Assembly: GCA_011800155.1 (NCBI GenBank)
Contig: JAALGH010000011.1
Location: 682,001-746,000 of the forward strand
DNA: 64,000 nt
Reading direction: 5' to 3'
Source of the DNA: Flammulina velutipes
Taxonomy: Eukaryota > Basidiomycota > Agaricomycetes > Agaricales > Physalacriaceae
Shown here: in pieces, positions 34,468 to 46,459 of the stretch
How the letters are laid out: each line of letters starts with the position of its first letter
How positions within the stretch are numbered: the stretch's first letter is position 1
The notes under the pieces: generated by a model
What the model saw: only the letters and a program-made list of their open reading frames with translations
What the model was told of the DNA's origin: nothing
Databases searched by the model: none
Position numbers and translations under genes: made by a program

Positions 34468-34928
34468 CGTGGTGGTGGTGGTTACTTGCCAAGAAAGAAT
34501 ATTATCCAAATGCTCCCCGTGGGCCGTCGAAATCAAGTGATATGGGCCGGCGTTTGCTTGGTTGCCGGGAGACCTGCGCCACATATTGATTACGAAACTC
34601 GCAAGGACTCCGACTCGGAGCGCCACATATAGTCCAGTCCAATATAGTTATTTGTTCTTTACACAGATAAATACAATGACCCCTACTCATACAGGAGATA
34701 ACAGTTACGCACACAAGCCAGATAGATAGGTAGGTAGAAAGGAAGAAAAAGTTCACTTGCACTCTCACTGGACTTTTGACCAACAACAAGGTCGGTAGGG
34801 CCATGTCTAAGGTCAAAGGACCGGCAGAACGCTGACGATGGTTGGTTGGCTGAATGGTCGAAGGAGGAATAGGAAGAGTGATAGAAAGACTAGGAAATGG
34901 ACACCAGGAAGGAGAAGCTAAGAGGATA

Positions 34929-36226
34929 CTACGGGCTAGATGTGTCGTCGTCGTCCACCTCTGACTCTCCGTCGGTCGTCGCCCTTGCCCTCTTCGAAGA
35001 TGACTCCCCATCCGAGCTCGGAGACGGACGTTTGCGCAGTATATCTGCCCCGTCGCTCGAAGCGATCACCACGCCAGGATTGACGCCAACGTTCGCGTTC
35101 TCGTTCTCTTCTGGTTTATTCGGCGTCGGAGGTGGCTGAGGGGGTGGTGGTCCGGTCACGAATGGCGGTGGCGGATAAGGATACGGCGGCATAAAATAAG
35201 ACATGACAGGCTGCCCGCCTTCCTGTCCTTCGCCTCCGACAGCAACAAAGTGTCCATTTGGGGGATAATAGATGGGATAGAAGCCAGGTCCGCCAGCCTC
35301 GGGGGGAAGAGGATGGCCATTCGCGTCCGTCGGAGGTGCATTAGGAGCGTTCGGGTCCCCAGGCGGAGGATGCGGTGGCGGATATTCTACCTTTGGTTTG
35401 AGTACCAGCGCATTCCCGACTGACGATACTCACCTTCATTATCCGGGAACGTTGCGTTCTTGCTCTTGCGCTTATAAGGACCTCGTTTCATGCCCTTTCT
35501 CCGCTCCTTGCGCTGCCCGTCGATACACGCGTCAGCTATGCCATACTTGACGCAGCGCTCGCAAGGTCTCGTCTCGTCGCAGCGCTTACAAGCTTGGGCG
35601 CAATTCGTGCACTGTGCAAAGTCAGTTAGCCATTCCAGGAGCTCGGAATAGCACGTACCGCCATCTTGACTTGCTTGCGCTTCGGTCTGTGCATCGACTG
35701 AGACTGGCCTTGCTGCGGGACTGGGAAGGCTGCACAAGATCATGAATTAATGATTAGACATATAGCACACAACGCACGTTGTCCAGGAGGAGGGTATGCA
35801 TAGACCACGCCGGGCGGTGCATGGAACATTATCAGAGGACCCGGTGGTGGCACTCCGTTCTCTCCGTCGACCGGCGGGCCAGGCGGGTAGGCAAACATTG
35901 GTGGGTAGACTCCGGGTGGTGGAGGCGGAGGAAAAGTGCCGCCATTATAATGTTGAAAATGAGGAGGCAACGGTCCAGGATATGGAACTTGCTCTGGCTG
36001 CTTTGGCTGCTCTGTGGCCACTTGAAAAACAGAAATGAGGAAACGATGGTGACAGCAAGAGCAGAGAATCAAACGGACTGTTTTGAGTCGGAGTCTGACT
36101 TGGTGGTCGAATTTCAAGCTGAGTTTGGGCGGAGGCTGAATAATCAACAAGCACAAACCGACTGCCACTTACCGCCACCCACAACAACTGGCTGTCTTTA
36201 CGAGGGATGCACGTTATCCTCAACAT
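34929..36226 (-). CDS. Zn-cluster, proline-rich transcription regulator
   Basis: At least four exons on the minus strand. The N-terminal part is Pro/Tyr-rich (PPHFQHYNGG, PPPPPPGVYPP). A basic segment then leads into a cysteine cluster, CTNCAQACKRCDETRPCERC with KYGIADAC after it, and a strongly basic tail (RKGMKRGPYKRKSK). This is the six-cysteine pattern of fungal Zn2Cys6-type factors, so DNA binding is likely. A long Pro/Tyr/Gly-rich region and a Ser/Asp/Glu-rich acidic C-terminus (GESEVDDDDTSSP) follow and could act in activation. The first exon is uncertain: an ATG at 36226 opens a frame whose splice phase does not match the next exon. The true start may differ. Confidence 0.7.
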
Positions 36227-36369
36227 ACATTCACTTTATCTCTTCCTCTTCTTTCCCTGAAACATTCTCCTCGGCATACCCGAGGCTCAACGTCTACCAA
36301 TCATCCTTTCGGCCCGTTCTACCATTCAGTCAACGCCCTTCTGACTTGCGGCTTCATTCAAGATAGCCA

Positions 36370-38150
36370 TAAAGGCGTTCTTGGCGCATCCAGTTCGGCG
36401 GGAGCTGTCCCACCATCGGGATGGCATAAATAAATAGTGCCGTACATAGATCTCTACCAATGCGCCACATCATTGTCTAATCACCGCGAGTAACGATTGG
36501 ACCGTCCCAAGGAACAATACATAACACAATGGTGCTTAGGGACTACATCCTTCGGAGTACTGTAGTTTTGTGATTCAAATTTACGGTAATCAATGGTCCG
36601 TGATACGCCACACTTCAAGTTCAAGGTCAATAACAGCGGCTCGGCTGAGCAAGTTCAGGTATCATAACAGTGAATGTATCATTTGAGTGTGCGCTGAAGG
36701 ATGCTAGCAATAGCTTTCGGACTCCTTGATTGCAAAAAATCACAGTGAGGGAAACGAAAACAGCTCTATTTATGGAAAGGTCCTTTGGACAGCATAACAT
36801 TTGAATAGAATTCAGTAAAGGGGATGTTTTATCCATTTTCTCGGTGGTTTTAGAGTGATTTTGAGCTTTGTAAAGATACAAGTTCAATGCCACGATCGCA
36901 CGATTCAAGTTCGGTTCGATCACTGCTTACCTCTATTGAACGACCATCTCCTGGTGATTGCGCTCCAAATTGCAAGCTATGGACGATGCTGTTTCCCTTG
37001 CTGGACGAAATTACGGCTGGGCTCCAAACGATTCATTGGATGGGAAATGGATACATGAGATTGAGCATCCAACGACTACGGCAACGATAGGTCGCATCCG
37101 CCTCCTACGTACTGCATTTTCCGTTCTGTATGATTCATTTGAGCCTTCTGGGAGAGCGTTCCACCGTATTCCCTCTACCACTCGATGGCCCCAACGGCGG
37201 GGCGGGAGTTTATTACCTCCACCCGTCGTCCTTTTGGGGCCTACTTTTATTCCCTCTACTCGCTGTCATATACTCTAGGCATGCTTTTCTTCTCCGAGCA
37301 CTTAGTCACTCGGTTCTGAAAAGGTTCGATTTGTAGGACTGCTCCGGCTAACTCGATCCCAACTTTGAATTGCCTCAAGGTCATCTCGCTCGAACGTAAT
37401 CATTCTCGAATCACCTAGCTACAGTTGGGGTCCTGCATGTTACGGAGAATGAAGCGACACTCAAGAACGAACATGATCATTAAGTTATCATATTCAGCAA
37501 GTAGGCATGAGCACAACTAACCTCACCCCAGTGATAGTGTCAAGCGTTCCCGTAGTCTTGGGGGAGGGAGCGCCTCCACCTCTGTAGAGCAGAGACAACA
37601 GAGGCGGTCATTGCTCTCCCTGCGGGTACAAAAGTGGTCCCCAAGGTGCAGCATTTCGACAGCCCGCTGTGAATGTTCAAGAAGACAATGCAGGTGACCT
37701 TCGGGTTCGCACATGAAGGTACCAGTGTATCGTTGACAGATATTGACGTGGCGTGCACGCCTGGAGTACCTCTATCACGGCCACTTCAGTCCACATCTAC
37801 TACGTGTATGAGATTATCACATAGCAGTCTTTCTGCCTGTTGAACTATTTATTCTTCGTCGCGCATTGGAATCTTCATGCGCACTGGTGTGACAGCCAGT
37901 ACAGGCGAGACTCGACGGTAAAGAGAAACACGATAGAACAGTGTATGGACAGGCCTCAAGTTGTGTCCTCAGTGCTATCAGACTGGCTCACTGAGGCTGT
38001 CGGCTTTTGAGAAGAGAGATGATGAAGAAGAGGGATGGATACGAGAGGTGGGTGTGACCCGGTCCGTCATGATACACTGGCAGACTCTCAAACACGGGGG
38101 ATAGATGGTAATATTACGGTAACTCCATAGGATATTCATCTGCTGTCCCC
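36370..38150. other. Gene-poor stretch
   Basis: There are short frames on both strands (for example 36958-37278 and 37523-37758) without domains or paralogues in the window. I see no RNA gene and no repeat. A decayed gene cannot be excluded. Confidence 0.4.
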
Positions 38151-38416
38151 TCTCAGACAAAGCTAGCAGCACGACCGTTCAGGACCGGCACGCCGGGCAT
38201 TCCAAGTGGCCAACTCCAAAAGGGGAGGCCCTCCATAAATCGATCCATCGCACTGCTGTAGCTCATGCTCCAGGGAAACTAATGAGATAAATTCAATATT
38301 TCGACAATAAACAAATAGAGGACTTACAGTACGCCATCTGTTATGAACGAACAATCTCAATCCAAGGCGGATAATCCACGTGAAAAGGAGAGTGTGTATT
38401 GCCAGCACTAGGAGTG

Positions 38417-38422
38417 ACAATA
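38417..38422. repeat. Left target site duplication ACAATA
   Basis: ACAATA directly abuts the left end of the palindromic element and is repeated at 39694-39699. Confidence 0.85.
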
Positions 38423-38528
38423 TATGAAGGTCAAAATGCCAAAATATTATTTTCTAGGCTACACTTACAAAATCGACCTAAATCTAGATACAATGCTGAA
38501 AAGTTCTATCAAAAAGGGTTATACTCAG

Positions 38529-38835
38529 TGTATTTCTCTAAGAGACTTAGCGCGCTCGAGAGAGACTTACCATAACGGAGAGAGACTCAGCGCGCCGGAG
38601 AGAGACTTAGTGAATTGGAGAGAGACTTAGCGAATTGGAGAGAGACTTAGTGATTTTGCAAGAGAGACTTAGCAATTGTGAGAGAGACTTAGCGAATCGG
38701 AGAGAGACTTAGTGATTTTGCAAGAGAGACTTAGTGATCGCGCTAGAGAGACTTAGTGATCACATTGCACCAGAGAGACTTAGTAATAATTGTAAGAGAA
38801 AGACTTAATAATGGCAAGAGAGAGAGATAGGGAGA
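38529..38835. repeat. Subterminal AGAGAGACTTAG array (left arm)
   Basis: About thirteen copies of AGAGAGACTTAG or close variants, spaced 20-27 bp apart, fill the middle of the arm. The gaps differ (GCGCGCTCG, TGAATTGG, TGATTTTGCA). The mirror array is at 39281-39587. Confidence 0.9.
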
Positions 38836-39280
38836 TGAGCAGAGATAGAGTGGTGTTGAGACTAGTTCGTGCACGCAAGTCGGGCCGGACCGACCGGACC
38901 AGAGTGAGGCCTCAGCTTGGACAGTGATGTCATACATTCTCCAGGCCAAAGTTCCACCAGGGGGCTACCATCGGAGAAATCATGAGAGCAACAAGCCTGC
39001 CAAAGTGGCAAGATTTCTATGCTAACTTTTATCATTGAAGTTAAATAATTCTACTTGTGATGTGAACATAGGACCTAAAGTATTGCACGCCACATAAGCG
39101 GCACCACGGCAAGTCGTCCTCAAAAGGGAAAGACCCTTCATTTCACGGTAGCCCCCTGGTGGAACTTTGGCCTAGAGAATGTATGACATCACTGTCCAAG
39201 CTGAGGCCTCACTCTGGTCCGGTCGGTCCGGCCCGACTTGCGTGCACGAACTAGTCTCAACACCACTCTATCTCTGCTCA

Positions 39281-39587
39281 TCTCCCTATCTCTCTCTCTT
39301 GCCATTATTAAGTCTTTCTCTTACAATTATTACTAAGTCTCTCTGGTGCAATGTGATCACTAAGTCTCTCTAGCGCGATCACTAAGTCTCTCTTGCAAAA
39401 TCACTAAGTCTCTCTCCGATTCGCTAAGTCTCTCTCACAATTGCTAAGTCTCTCTTGCAAAATCACTAAGTCTCTCTCCAATTCGCTAAGTCTCTCTCCA
39501 ATTCACTAAGTCTCTCTCCGGCGCGCTGAGTCTCTCTCCGTTATGGTAAGTCTCTCTCGAGCGCGCTAAGTCTCTTAGAGAAATACA
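39281..39587. repeat. Subterminal CTAAGTCTCTCT array (right arm)
   Basis: Reverse-complement counterpart of the array at 38529-38835, identical in every unit I compared. Confidence 0.9.
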
Positions 39588-39693
39588 CTGAGTATAACCC
39601 TTTTTGATAGAACTTTTCAGCATTGTATCTAGATTTAGGTCGATTTTGTAAGTGTAGCCTAGAAAATAATATTTTGGCATTTTGACCTTCATA

Positions 39694-39699
39694 ACAATA
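39694..39699. repeat. Right target site duplication ACAATA
   Basis: Second copy of the 6 bp target duplication, immediately after the right end of the palindromic element. Confidence 0.85.
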
Positions 39700-39924
39700 G
39701 TCCCAGGCTGAACAAGCTCGCTGCTCCGATGAAGCGTTCATTGACCAAGAATGCAAGAACTGAGGAGAAGCACCGTCAACACCGGAGTAAATACTGATAA
39801 AATATGCGATATTACTTATGGACACTTTAAGTGGAACAATACATAATGTTATACACACATTCAAACAGAGGAGCTAGATAGCAATATTTTCTACAATAAT
39901 TCTAGCACAGGATGGCCAGCTCCC

Positions 39925-40566
39925 TCAAACAAAGCTAGCAGCATGATCGTTCAGGACCGGCGCGGGCATCCCAAGTCGCCAACTCCGAAAGGGGAGTCCC
40001 TCTGAGAAAGTGTCGAGTTGAGCCATCGCACCCTTGTACAAAGAATGCCATTCCTTATAAGCAGAAAATCTCGATCCAGCACCAATGAGCCACGTAAAGA
40101 GGAGACTGTGCACTGACAGCACTACGAGTGTCAATGGTCCCACGATGTGCAAGCTCGATGCTCCGATAAAGCGTCCATTGACCAAATATGCAAGAACTAC
40201 GGGGAAAACCGGTCAATACTAACGCACAGTACAGAGAGATAGGAGATGTAACTTACTACACAAGTGCAACCAAGAGAGGATGAAAGGAAAGGAAAAATAA
40301 TCGATATTCGGGACACGAGGGTCGGAGTTCACGCTGGTGATTTTGGTAGTTCGCAAAGTGAGGGCGAGGAGGAGGCAGAGGGCATATGTCGTTGACGCTA
40401 TGAAGAGCCGAGTTTTTGGCTCAAAGTCACAGAGGAAAACAAGCAGCATTTCGGTGTGGCCTAGCATTATGGCGCCGGCTAGGATGCGAAGATAGAGCTT
40501 TATTCGGGGTAGACAGGTTTTCGATTCCTCGACATCGGTTCGCTGGATTGGTATGTGTCCAGACAT
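39925..40566 (-). CDS. Small multi-pass membrane protein, unknown
   Basis: Two exons, 40566-40257 and 40196-39925, give 193 residues. Hydrophobic segments lie near residues 25-45 (LYLRILAGAIMLGHTEMLL), 55-75, 90-105 and 118-145 (PLTLVVLSVHSLLFTWLIG), so about four membrane helices are likely. The N-terminus is polar and contains charged residues. I do not recognise the family. A partial tandem paralogue, split by the palindromic insertion, lies immediately downstream, and the second exon of the two is well conserved, ending in VLNDHAASFV here. Confidence 0.7.
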
Positions 40567-41085
40567 GGTGGTTTGAGTTTGAATCTTAGACCCCTATGGC
40601 TTCGATCGAGTTGCGCCACCTGGCTGTGTCATGAGCGTGAGAAATTGATTTTCGCAGAACCGTCTAGCACAACAGACTTGCTGAACAACATACTATCGCG
40701 GAAATAGGGATGGCTAGTAGTTAATACCATCCTTCATGGTGTCGAAGAGCCAAGAAAAGTCTTGTGTACACTGCGAGTAAGGTCAGCAATGAATTTCATG
40801 GCTTGAAAGGAGCGGGGCCGGCGGCCCGTTGTGGCCACGTGGTACATTTGCCCACTTAGCCAGAGCCGTCGACATCATGCACCCGACGATTCGAGGATGA
40901 AGGATTGAAGGATTGAATACGAGACGCGCTTTGCTTCTGGCTTTCTGTAGGCCAACGTTGTTTCCCGATGTATAGACATTGTTGCTGATATTGGTCTGTT
41001 TTTCAGGCATAATCACTCCGCATTTCATTTTCAACACATCGTTACCTGAAGTTAATTTCTATGTATCAGGACTGCTTGCCGCGCT
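40567..41085. other. Intergenic, no gene seen
   Basis: Only short frames. From about 41050 the sequence begins to match the upstream flank of the other S41 gene. Confidence 0.5.
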
Positions 41086-44000
41086 CAAATACTGTGGAGA
41101 GACATCGAAAAAATCCTGAAATTTCGCGTCAGTATGGCGGAACTCTGCGGAACACAGTCTGCCTATCAGCAGATACAGAGCAAACGTACTGAAGCCACGA
41201 TGCTATCAGACGTTTGGAAATGGCTCCGCATGGGAAGAGGCCACCATTCGTAAGCCATACACGCTTTACAACCGCGGGCGGCGATATCGCTACGACATCA
41301 TCTTCTCGTCCCACATGGAAGATTCCCATGCAGGTCCGCCGACCACGATGATCTGGTTAAATAGCGGAGAATAGGCAATCCCACGCTTGCTTCCCGTGGT
41401 CGACCATGTCTTCGACGACGATTCTCGCCCTTGCCCTCTTCGGTGGCGCGACTCTAACCCTCGCTCAGGACCCTTGTGCTGCCATTGGTGGCAAGAAATG
41501 GGTCAAACCGTCGGAAGTACGCGCATGCTACACGTCCTTCCCGGTCGTAGAGGCCGAAAAGACCAACGCACGTATCACCTCTTATCTCGTGGCATTGGAT
41601 CTGACGCGTCTGTAGATTCTGGACGTTGTCAACAAGACGTTGGCGTTCCACACGTCGGTCAACTACCAGATACAGGCTCCTCCACCTTACGAGGACGTTG
41701 CCGAAGACATCTTGTTTGATATCGCTCGTATTAGGGAAGAAAGTTACGCTTCAGACTACGACTTCCATATCGACATCTCTCGGTCGGTCAAGAGGTTGAT
41801 CGACGGACACGTCGTTTGGGTCAACTATTGCTACGACAGTGCGTCATAGAGTCCAACTCTTCGCATTCATGTGCTTATAACCTCTTTTCCTACTTAGGCG
41901 CGTTCGTGAACTACCTTCCCATACCCCTCGTCCTCGTCGAAGGAGAGACTGTCCATATTGCAGCCGAGGCTTATGGTCAGCTACTCTTTCCAATACCACC
42001 GTTGATACCGTTGACAATTGATCCCAACAAGATGTCGCATCAGCTGAGTTTGCCGACCAACTTGCTGTGTGGGAAGAGGATGTCTCTGCGCAGATCGAAG
42101 GCGGGTTAGCAGCCGTATGTTCTTCTCATCCCCTAATATCTACTCCGTTTAACGAGGTGATTAGTTGAATGGTGCAGAAGTTCTTGAGATTAACGGCGCA
42201 GACCCATTCGAGGCCGTCCATGCTAATGCTCTCATCGTCGGTGGATATCAGGCATACGGTACCAGACAAAACGGGTGAGTGACACGACTAGACGAGTATA
42301 ATATCCCTCTGACCTTCATATTTAGATTCTTCTCCAGTTATCAGCGTGCAGCAGCCGGCTGGAACTACATTCTAGGCAACTTTGCCTTGCAATCTCTCCC
42401 TCTGAGTGACTCTGTCACATTGCTCGTCCGAACTGCCAGTAGCAATGAAACCCAGGAAGTCGTCGTACGTCCTCATCGAGTTTATTTTGCCTACCGATTC
42501 CAACCGTTCTGATTAGGTCCCGTACTATTCGCGCATTGGTAGCAGCACAGTAGGATTCACTGATGGGCCTTCCTTCCGTGATGGCAATTGTCGGGCAGTG
42601 GGTGGTACGAATGGCGTAGACTACTATAGCGCCGCCGACCAGGAGACCCCCGAACCATTTGTTAAGGCCATGCAAGCACCCGCACCTCGCCGGATACAAG
42701 AACACCTTGTGAACACGATGTTGGACACGACACCTATAATGGATGTTGTTCTTCCTCCTGAGCTCACTCCGCCTCAAGAGCCCGTTGAGGGTTTCGGGAT
42801 TGGTCAATTCTACGTGCTCTCGGACGGGACGACGGGTGTCCTTGCGCTGGGCAGTTTCTCTGGTGCTGGGTTCAATGAAATGATTCAGGGTTTGTATGAT
42901 GGACTTCTCGAACTGAAGTCCAGGGGAGCCGAGCGTCTCATCGTCGATGTTGTGCGTAGTACTTCTTCATCTCGATCCACCGCTAACTGAGCTATGTGTA
43001 GACGAACAACGGTGGTGGCTACATCTGCGTCGCTCACGTAAGACCTTTCCTTACCGTGTTCGAAATTGAAAGCTAACTGTAAAACTAATAGGCTTTACAC
43101 CGTCTGATCTCCGGGCCCAAGTCTACTACGATCCCCAACGCAGGCTTGAACACCACAGCTCGTGCAGGTCGTCTCGCTCAGACTATCGTGCAAACCATTG
43201 TTGATTCCCCGGGTACTGTCGACCCCCGAAACGTACTTTTATACAATCCCATCAACTGGTATGACGCCGACACTAACGCTGCCTTCGATGCATCCGACAA
43301 TTGGCTCGTCCCGCCTGTGGAAAAGATTATCAATGGTCGAGAAGACGCGTTCAGTCAGACGTAAGGATCATTCGCTAGTTGATTCGCTTTTCGTTGAACC
43401 CATTCCAGCCTTGGAACGGATTGTCCTGAAGCAGACATCTTCGCCACTCCTCCTCCGGACTCCGCCCTCTTCGAAGGCTCTCAGGTTGCTATCATTTCGA
43501 ATGGGCGCTGTGCCAGCTCCTGTTCCCTCTTCAGTGTATGGATCACCATATTTCCTGCTGCTTCATTCCTCATGATCCTACAGATCGCCATGGCAAAGAC
43601 TGAAGGCTCCAAAACCGTCGTTGTCGGCGGCAAGAGTGATACGCCCCAGAAATACTGCGGAATTGTCGGCGGGCAGAGTACTGACTTTTCCACTATTGAC
43701 AGTGAAATTAAGGTGTGTTCGGGTTTGGCTTGCCCTGTTGCTTGTATTGACGATTTTGCGAAAAGACTACCGGGCTGAAGGAGCATGAACTAGCGCCACC
43801 AGATCTCATAGTCAATGGTGTTCAAGGTATCACGTGGCGCCTTGGGTACGGCATTGACGATCCCTCTGAACCAGAAGGTGCGTTTGTTCACTCTTGACCA
43901 CTACAAATTTCAACGGTGTCCTTAGAATGGCAGGATAGACCTGCGGATGTGAACCTTCCTTTGACTCTCGACCTGTAAGCTCATTCATCGGCCTCAAAGA

Positions 44001-44140
44001 TATTTTGCTTAATCATTATGTTTACAATAGGGCTAACAATCCAGCAAAACTTTGGGATATAGTGGCTCAACTCATTTAGAGCCGTCCGTTAAGAATCATC
44101 TTGTACTTCCTGTCATTTATTAAGGACTTTCTTTCATCGA
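41050..44140. repeat. Inverted duplicate carrying S41 peptidase, arm B
   Basis: Counterpart of 26860-29930 in the opposite orientation. It includes a 5' flank with GGCGGAACTCTG and CACATGGAAGATTCCCATGC, and a 3' flank with CTTGTACTTCCTGTCATTTA. Confidence 0.85.
41406..44079 (+). CDS. Secreted CPAF-like S41 family peptidase (paralogue B)
   Basis: Fourteen exons can be placed: 41406 to about 41567, 41616-41838, 41898-41975, 42032-42114, 42165-42274, 42326-42464, 42517-42951, 43002-43037, 43092-43360, 43409-43535, 43584-43712, 43781-43877, 43926-43974 and 44031-44079. They sum to 661 residues. A signal peptide (LALALFGGATLTLA) opens the protein. S41 peptidases cut near C-termini or unfolded substrates; in the CPAF-like group a His near the N-terminus and a late Ser form the active site, which would be AFHTSVNY and SNGRCASSC here. 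Both are kept. The last exon encodes AKLWDIVAQLI. It is an inverted duplicate of 26918-29599. All frames are open. Confidence 0.85.
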
Positions 44141-44232
44141 CACCCGTCGTTTCTACACTGGTGACATCGGAATTTCCAGCTAGAATCCTCTTTTGGCAAT
44201 CTTGAGTCTTATGTGCCCTTCACCCTCTCCGA

Positions 44233-44584
44233 ATGATTCGCCTCGTACGCTTAAGCGGCGTCTACAGCTATATCTACTGGACAAGCCGTTCATGGCTCTG
44301 GAATTACGTCCCGGATGATTATGCTTGGTCTGGCTCTGGAAAGCGTGAACAGTTCCAACAGGATCCCGTTAAATTCATCCGCGTACTGCTGTTGCCGCGC
44401 TTTCCAGATACGAAGAGATATGGAGTACACTCACTGACGGGGACATGGAACGCGACGTAACAGCAACTCGTTGGCGGTATGGTAATGAGTGCTTATTCTA
44501 TACTTGGCCACTACTAAAACCAATGTAGGAAAGACGACCTATCGGACTTCACCTCCTCTATACTATGGAACAAAGAATGTATAA
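44233..44584 (+). pseudogene. Kinase-fold pseudogene with internal deletion
   Basis: The first part encodes a segment like the N-terminal region of the genes at 46460 and 49200 (IYWTSRSWLWNY, then GSGKREQF). It then jumps, in another frame, to the family's C-terminal block (EEIWSTLTD, TATRWRYG), crosses a recognisable intron (about 44480-44528) and ends with KTTYRTSPPLYYG. The whole catalytic core between is missing. It looks like an internal deletion of a third paralogue. Confidence 0.75.
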
Positions 44585-44706
44585 ATTCAATGTCCTCCTT
44601 GACATGAAGCTCATGTGCATTGCCAGTTAAGTAACGTCGGTATCTTCTTGTTAATATCTTGCAACGCCAACAATTCATAATCTACTGACTACAAAAGCAC
44701 CGCCAA

Positions 44707-46076
<1,370 letters not shown>

Positions 46077-46459
46077 GGGTCATCGAAGAGAAGATCATCT
46101 TGTATTCAGACTTTATAGATCTAGTAACAGCGCGTAGTCAGCAGAGCTTCGTCGGACATCCCGAAAAGATAGGTTGACATACGAATTGTTTGTTTCCTCT
46201 AACTTTGGGAAGATGGCAATAATGTTGAACGCGTCGTCAATGTGTCGTCCGAAATAAAGGTGAAGCTGCGTAAACATGGACCAACAAATCGAGATCGTAG
46301 CCACTTGATCAACGATCGCGTGTCCCTTCTAAAGCAGCCATGTTTATTCTTGCCTTCTTGTAAAACAGCTCTCTCTGGAAAAATAATGGTAACTGTCGAG
46401 TCAGACTTCCGAGTCTCATCACGTGGGCAGCTCGCACTCTTTCTACTAGTACCACTGGC

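Larger units (their letters stand above)
38423..39693. mobile_element. Palindromic (foldback-type) insertion with 547 bp arms
   Basis: The arms 38423-38969 and 39147-39693 are exact reverse complements of equal length except for one mismatch (38942 against 39174). The central spacer is 177 bp (38970-39146). The ends read TATGAAGGTCAAAATGCC. The element is flanked by a 6 bp direct repeat, ACAATA, and splits an exon of a membrane-protein paralogue. It encodes no recognisable transposase: the only frames are mirror-image 60-70 codon ORFs that exist because of the repeats. It is therefore a non-autonomous element. The near-identity of the arms points to recent origin or active correction. Superfamily is not assigned; long inverted arms recall Foldback or MULE-like elements, but a 6 bp duplication is not typical of either. 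Confidence 0.9.
38153..39759 (-). pseudogene. Partial copy of the small membrane-protein gene, split by an insertion
   Basis: Outside the palindromic element, the flanks encode two pieces of a paralogue of the gene at 39925-40566. The upstream piece (39759-39694) matches ...LVNERFIGAASLF, and the downstream piece (38422-38153, with an intron near 38335-38281) matches HTLLFTW through to VLNGRAASFV and a stop. The pieces meet in the same frame if the element and one target-site copy are ignored. Only the second exon of the family is present: the stop of the complete paralogue lies about 165 bp upstream. It was therefore probably already a partial tandem copy before the insertion. Confidence 0.8.

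Noticed and set aside
36887..37336. Overlapping plus-strand frames of 67-106 codons
   Set aside because: No domain, no splice logic and no paralogue; none is preferred over the others.
38529..38835. Possible CRISPR-like array because of regular repeats
   Set aside because: Repeats are only 12 bp, gaps are 8-15 bp and low in complexity, and the context is a eukaryotic transposable element.
38424..39692. Mirror-image 60-70 codon ORFs in the palindromic arms
   Set aside because: They are identical in both arms only because the DNA is an inverted repeat, and they are built from the AGAGAGACTTAG motifs; no domain.
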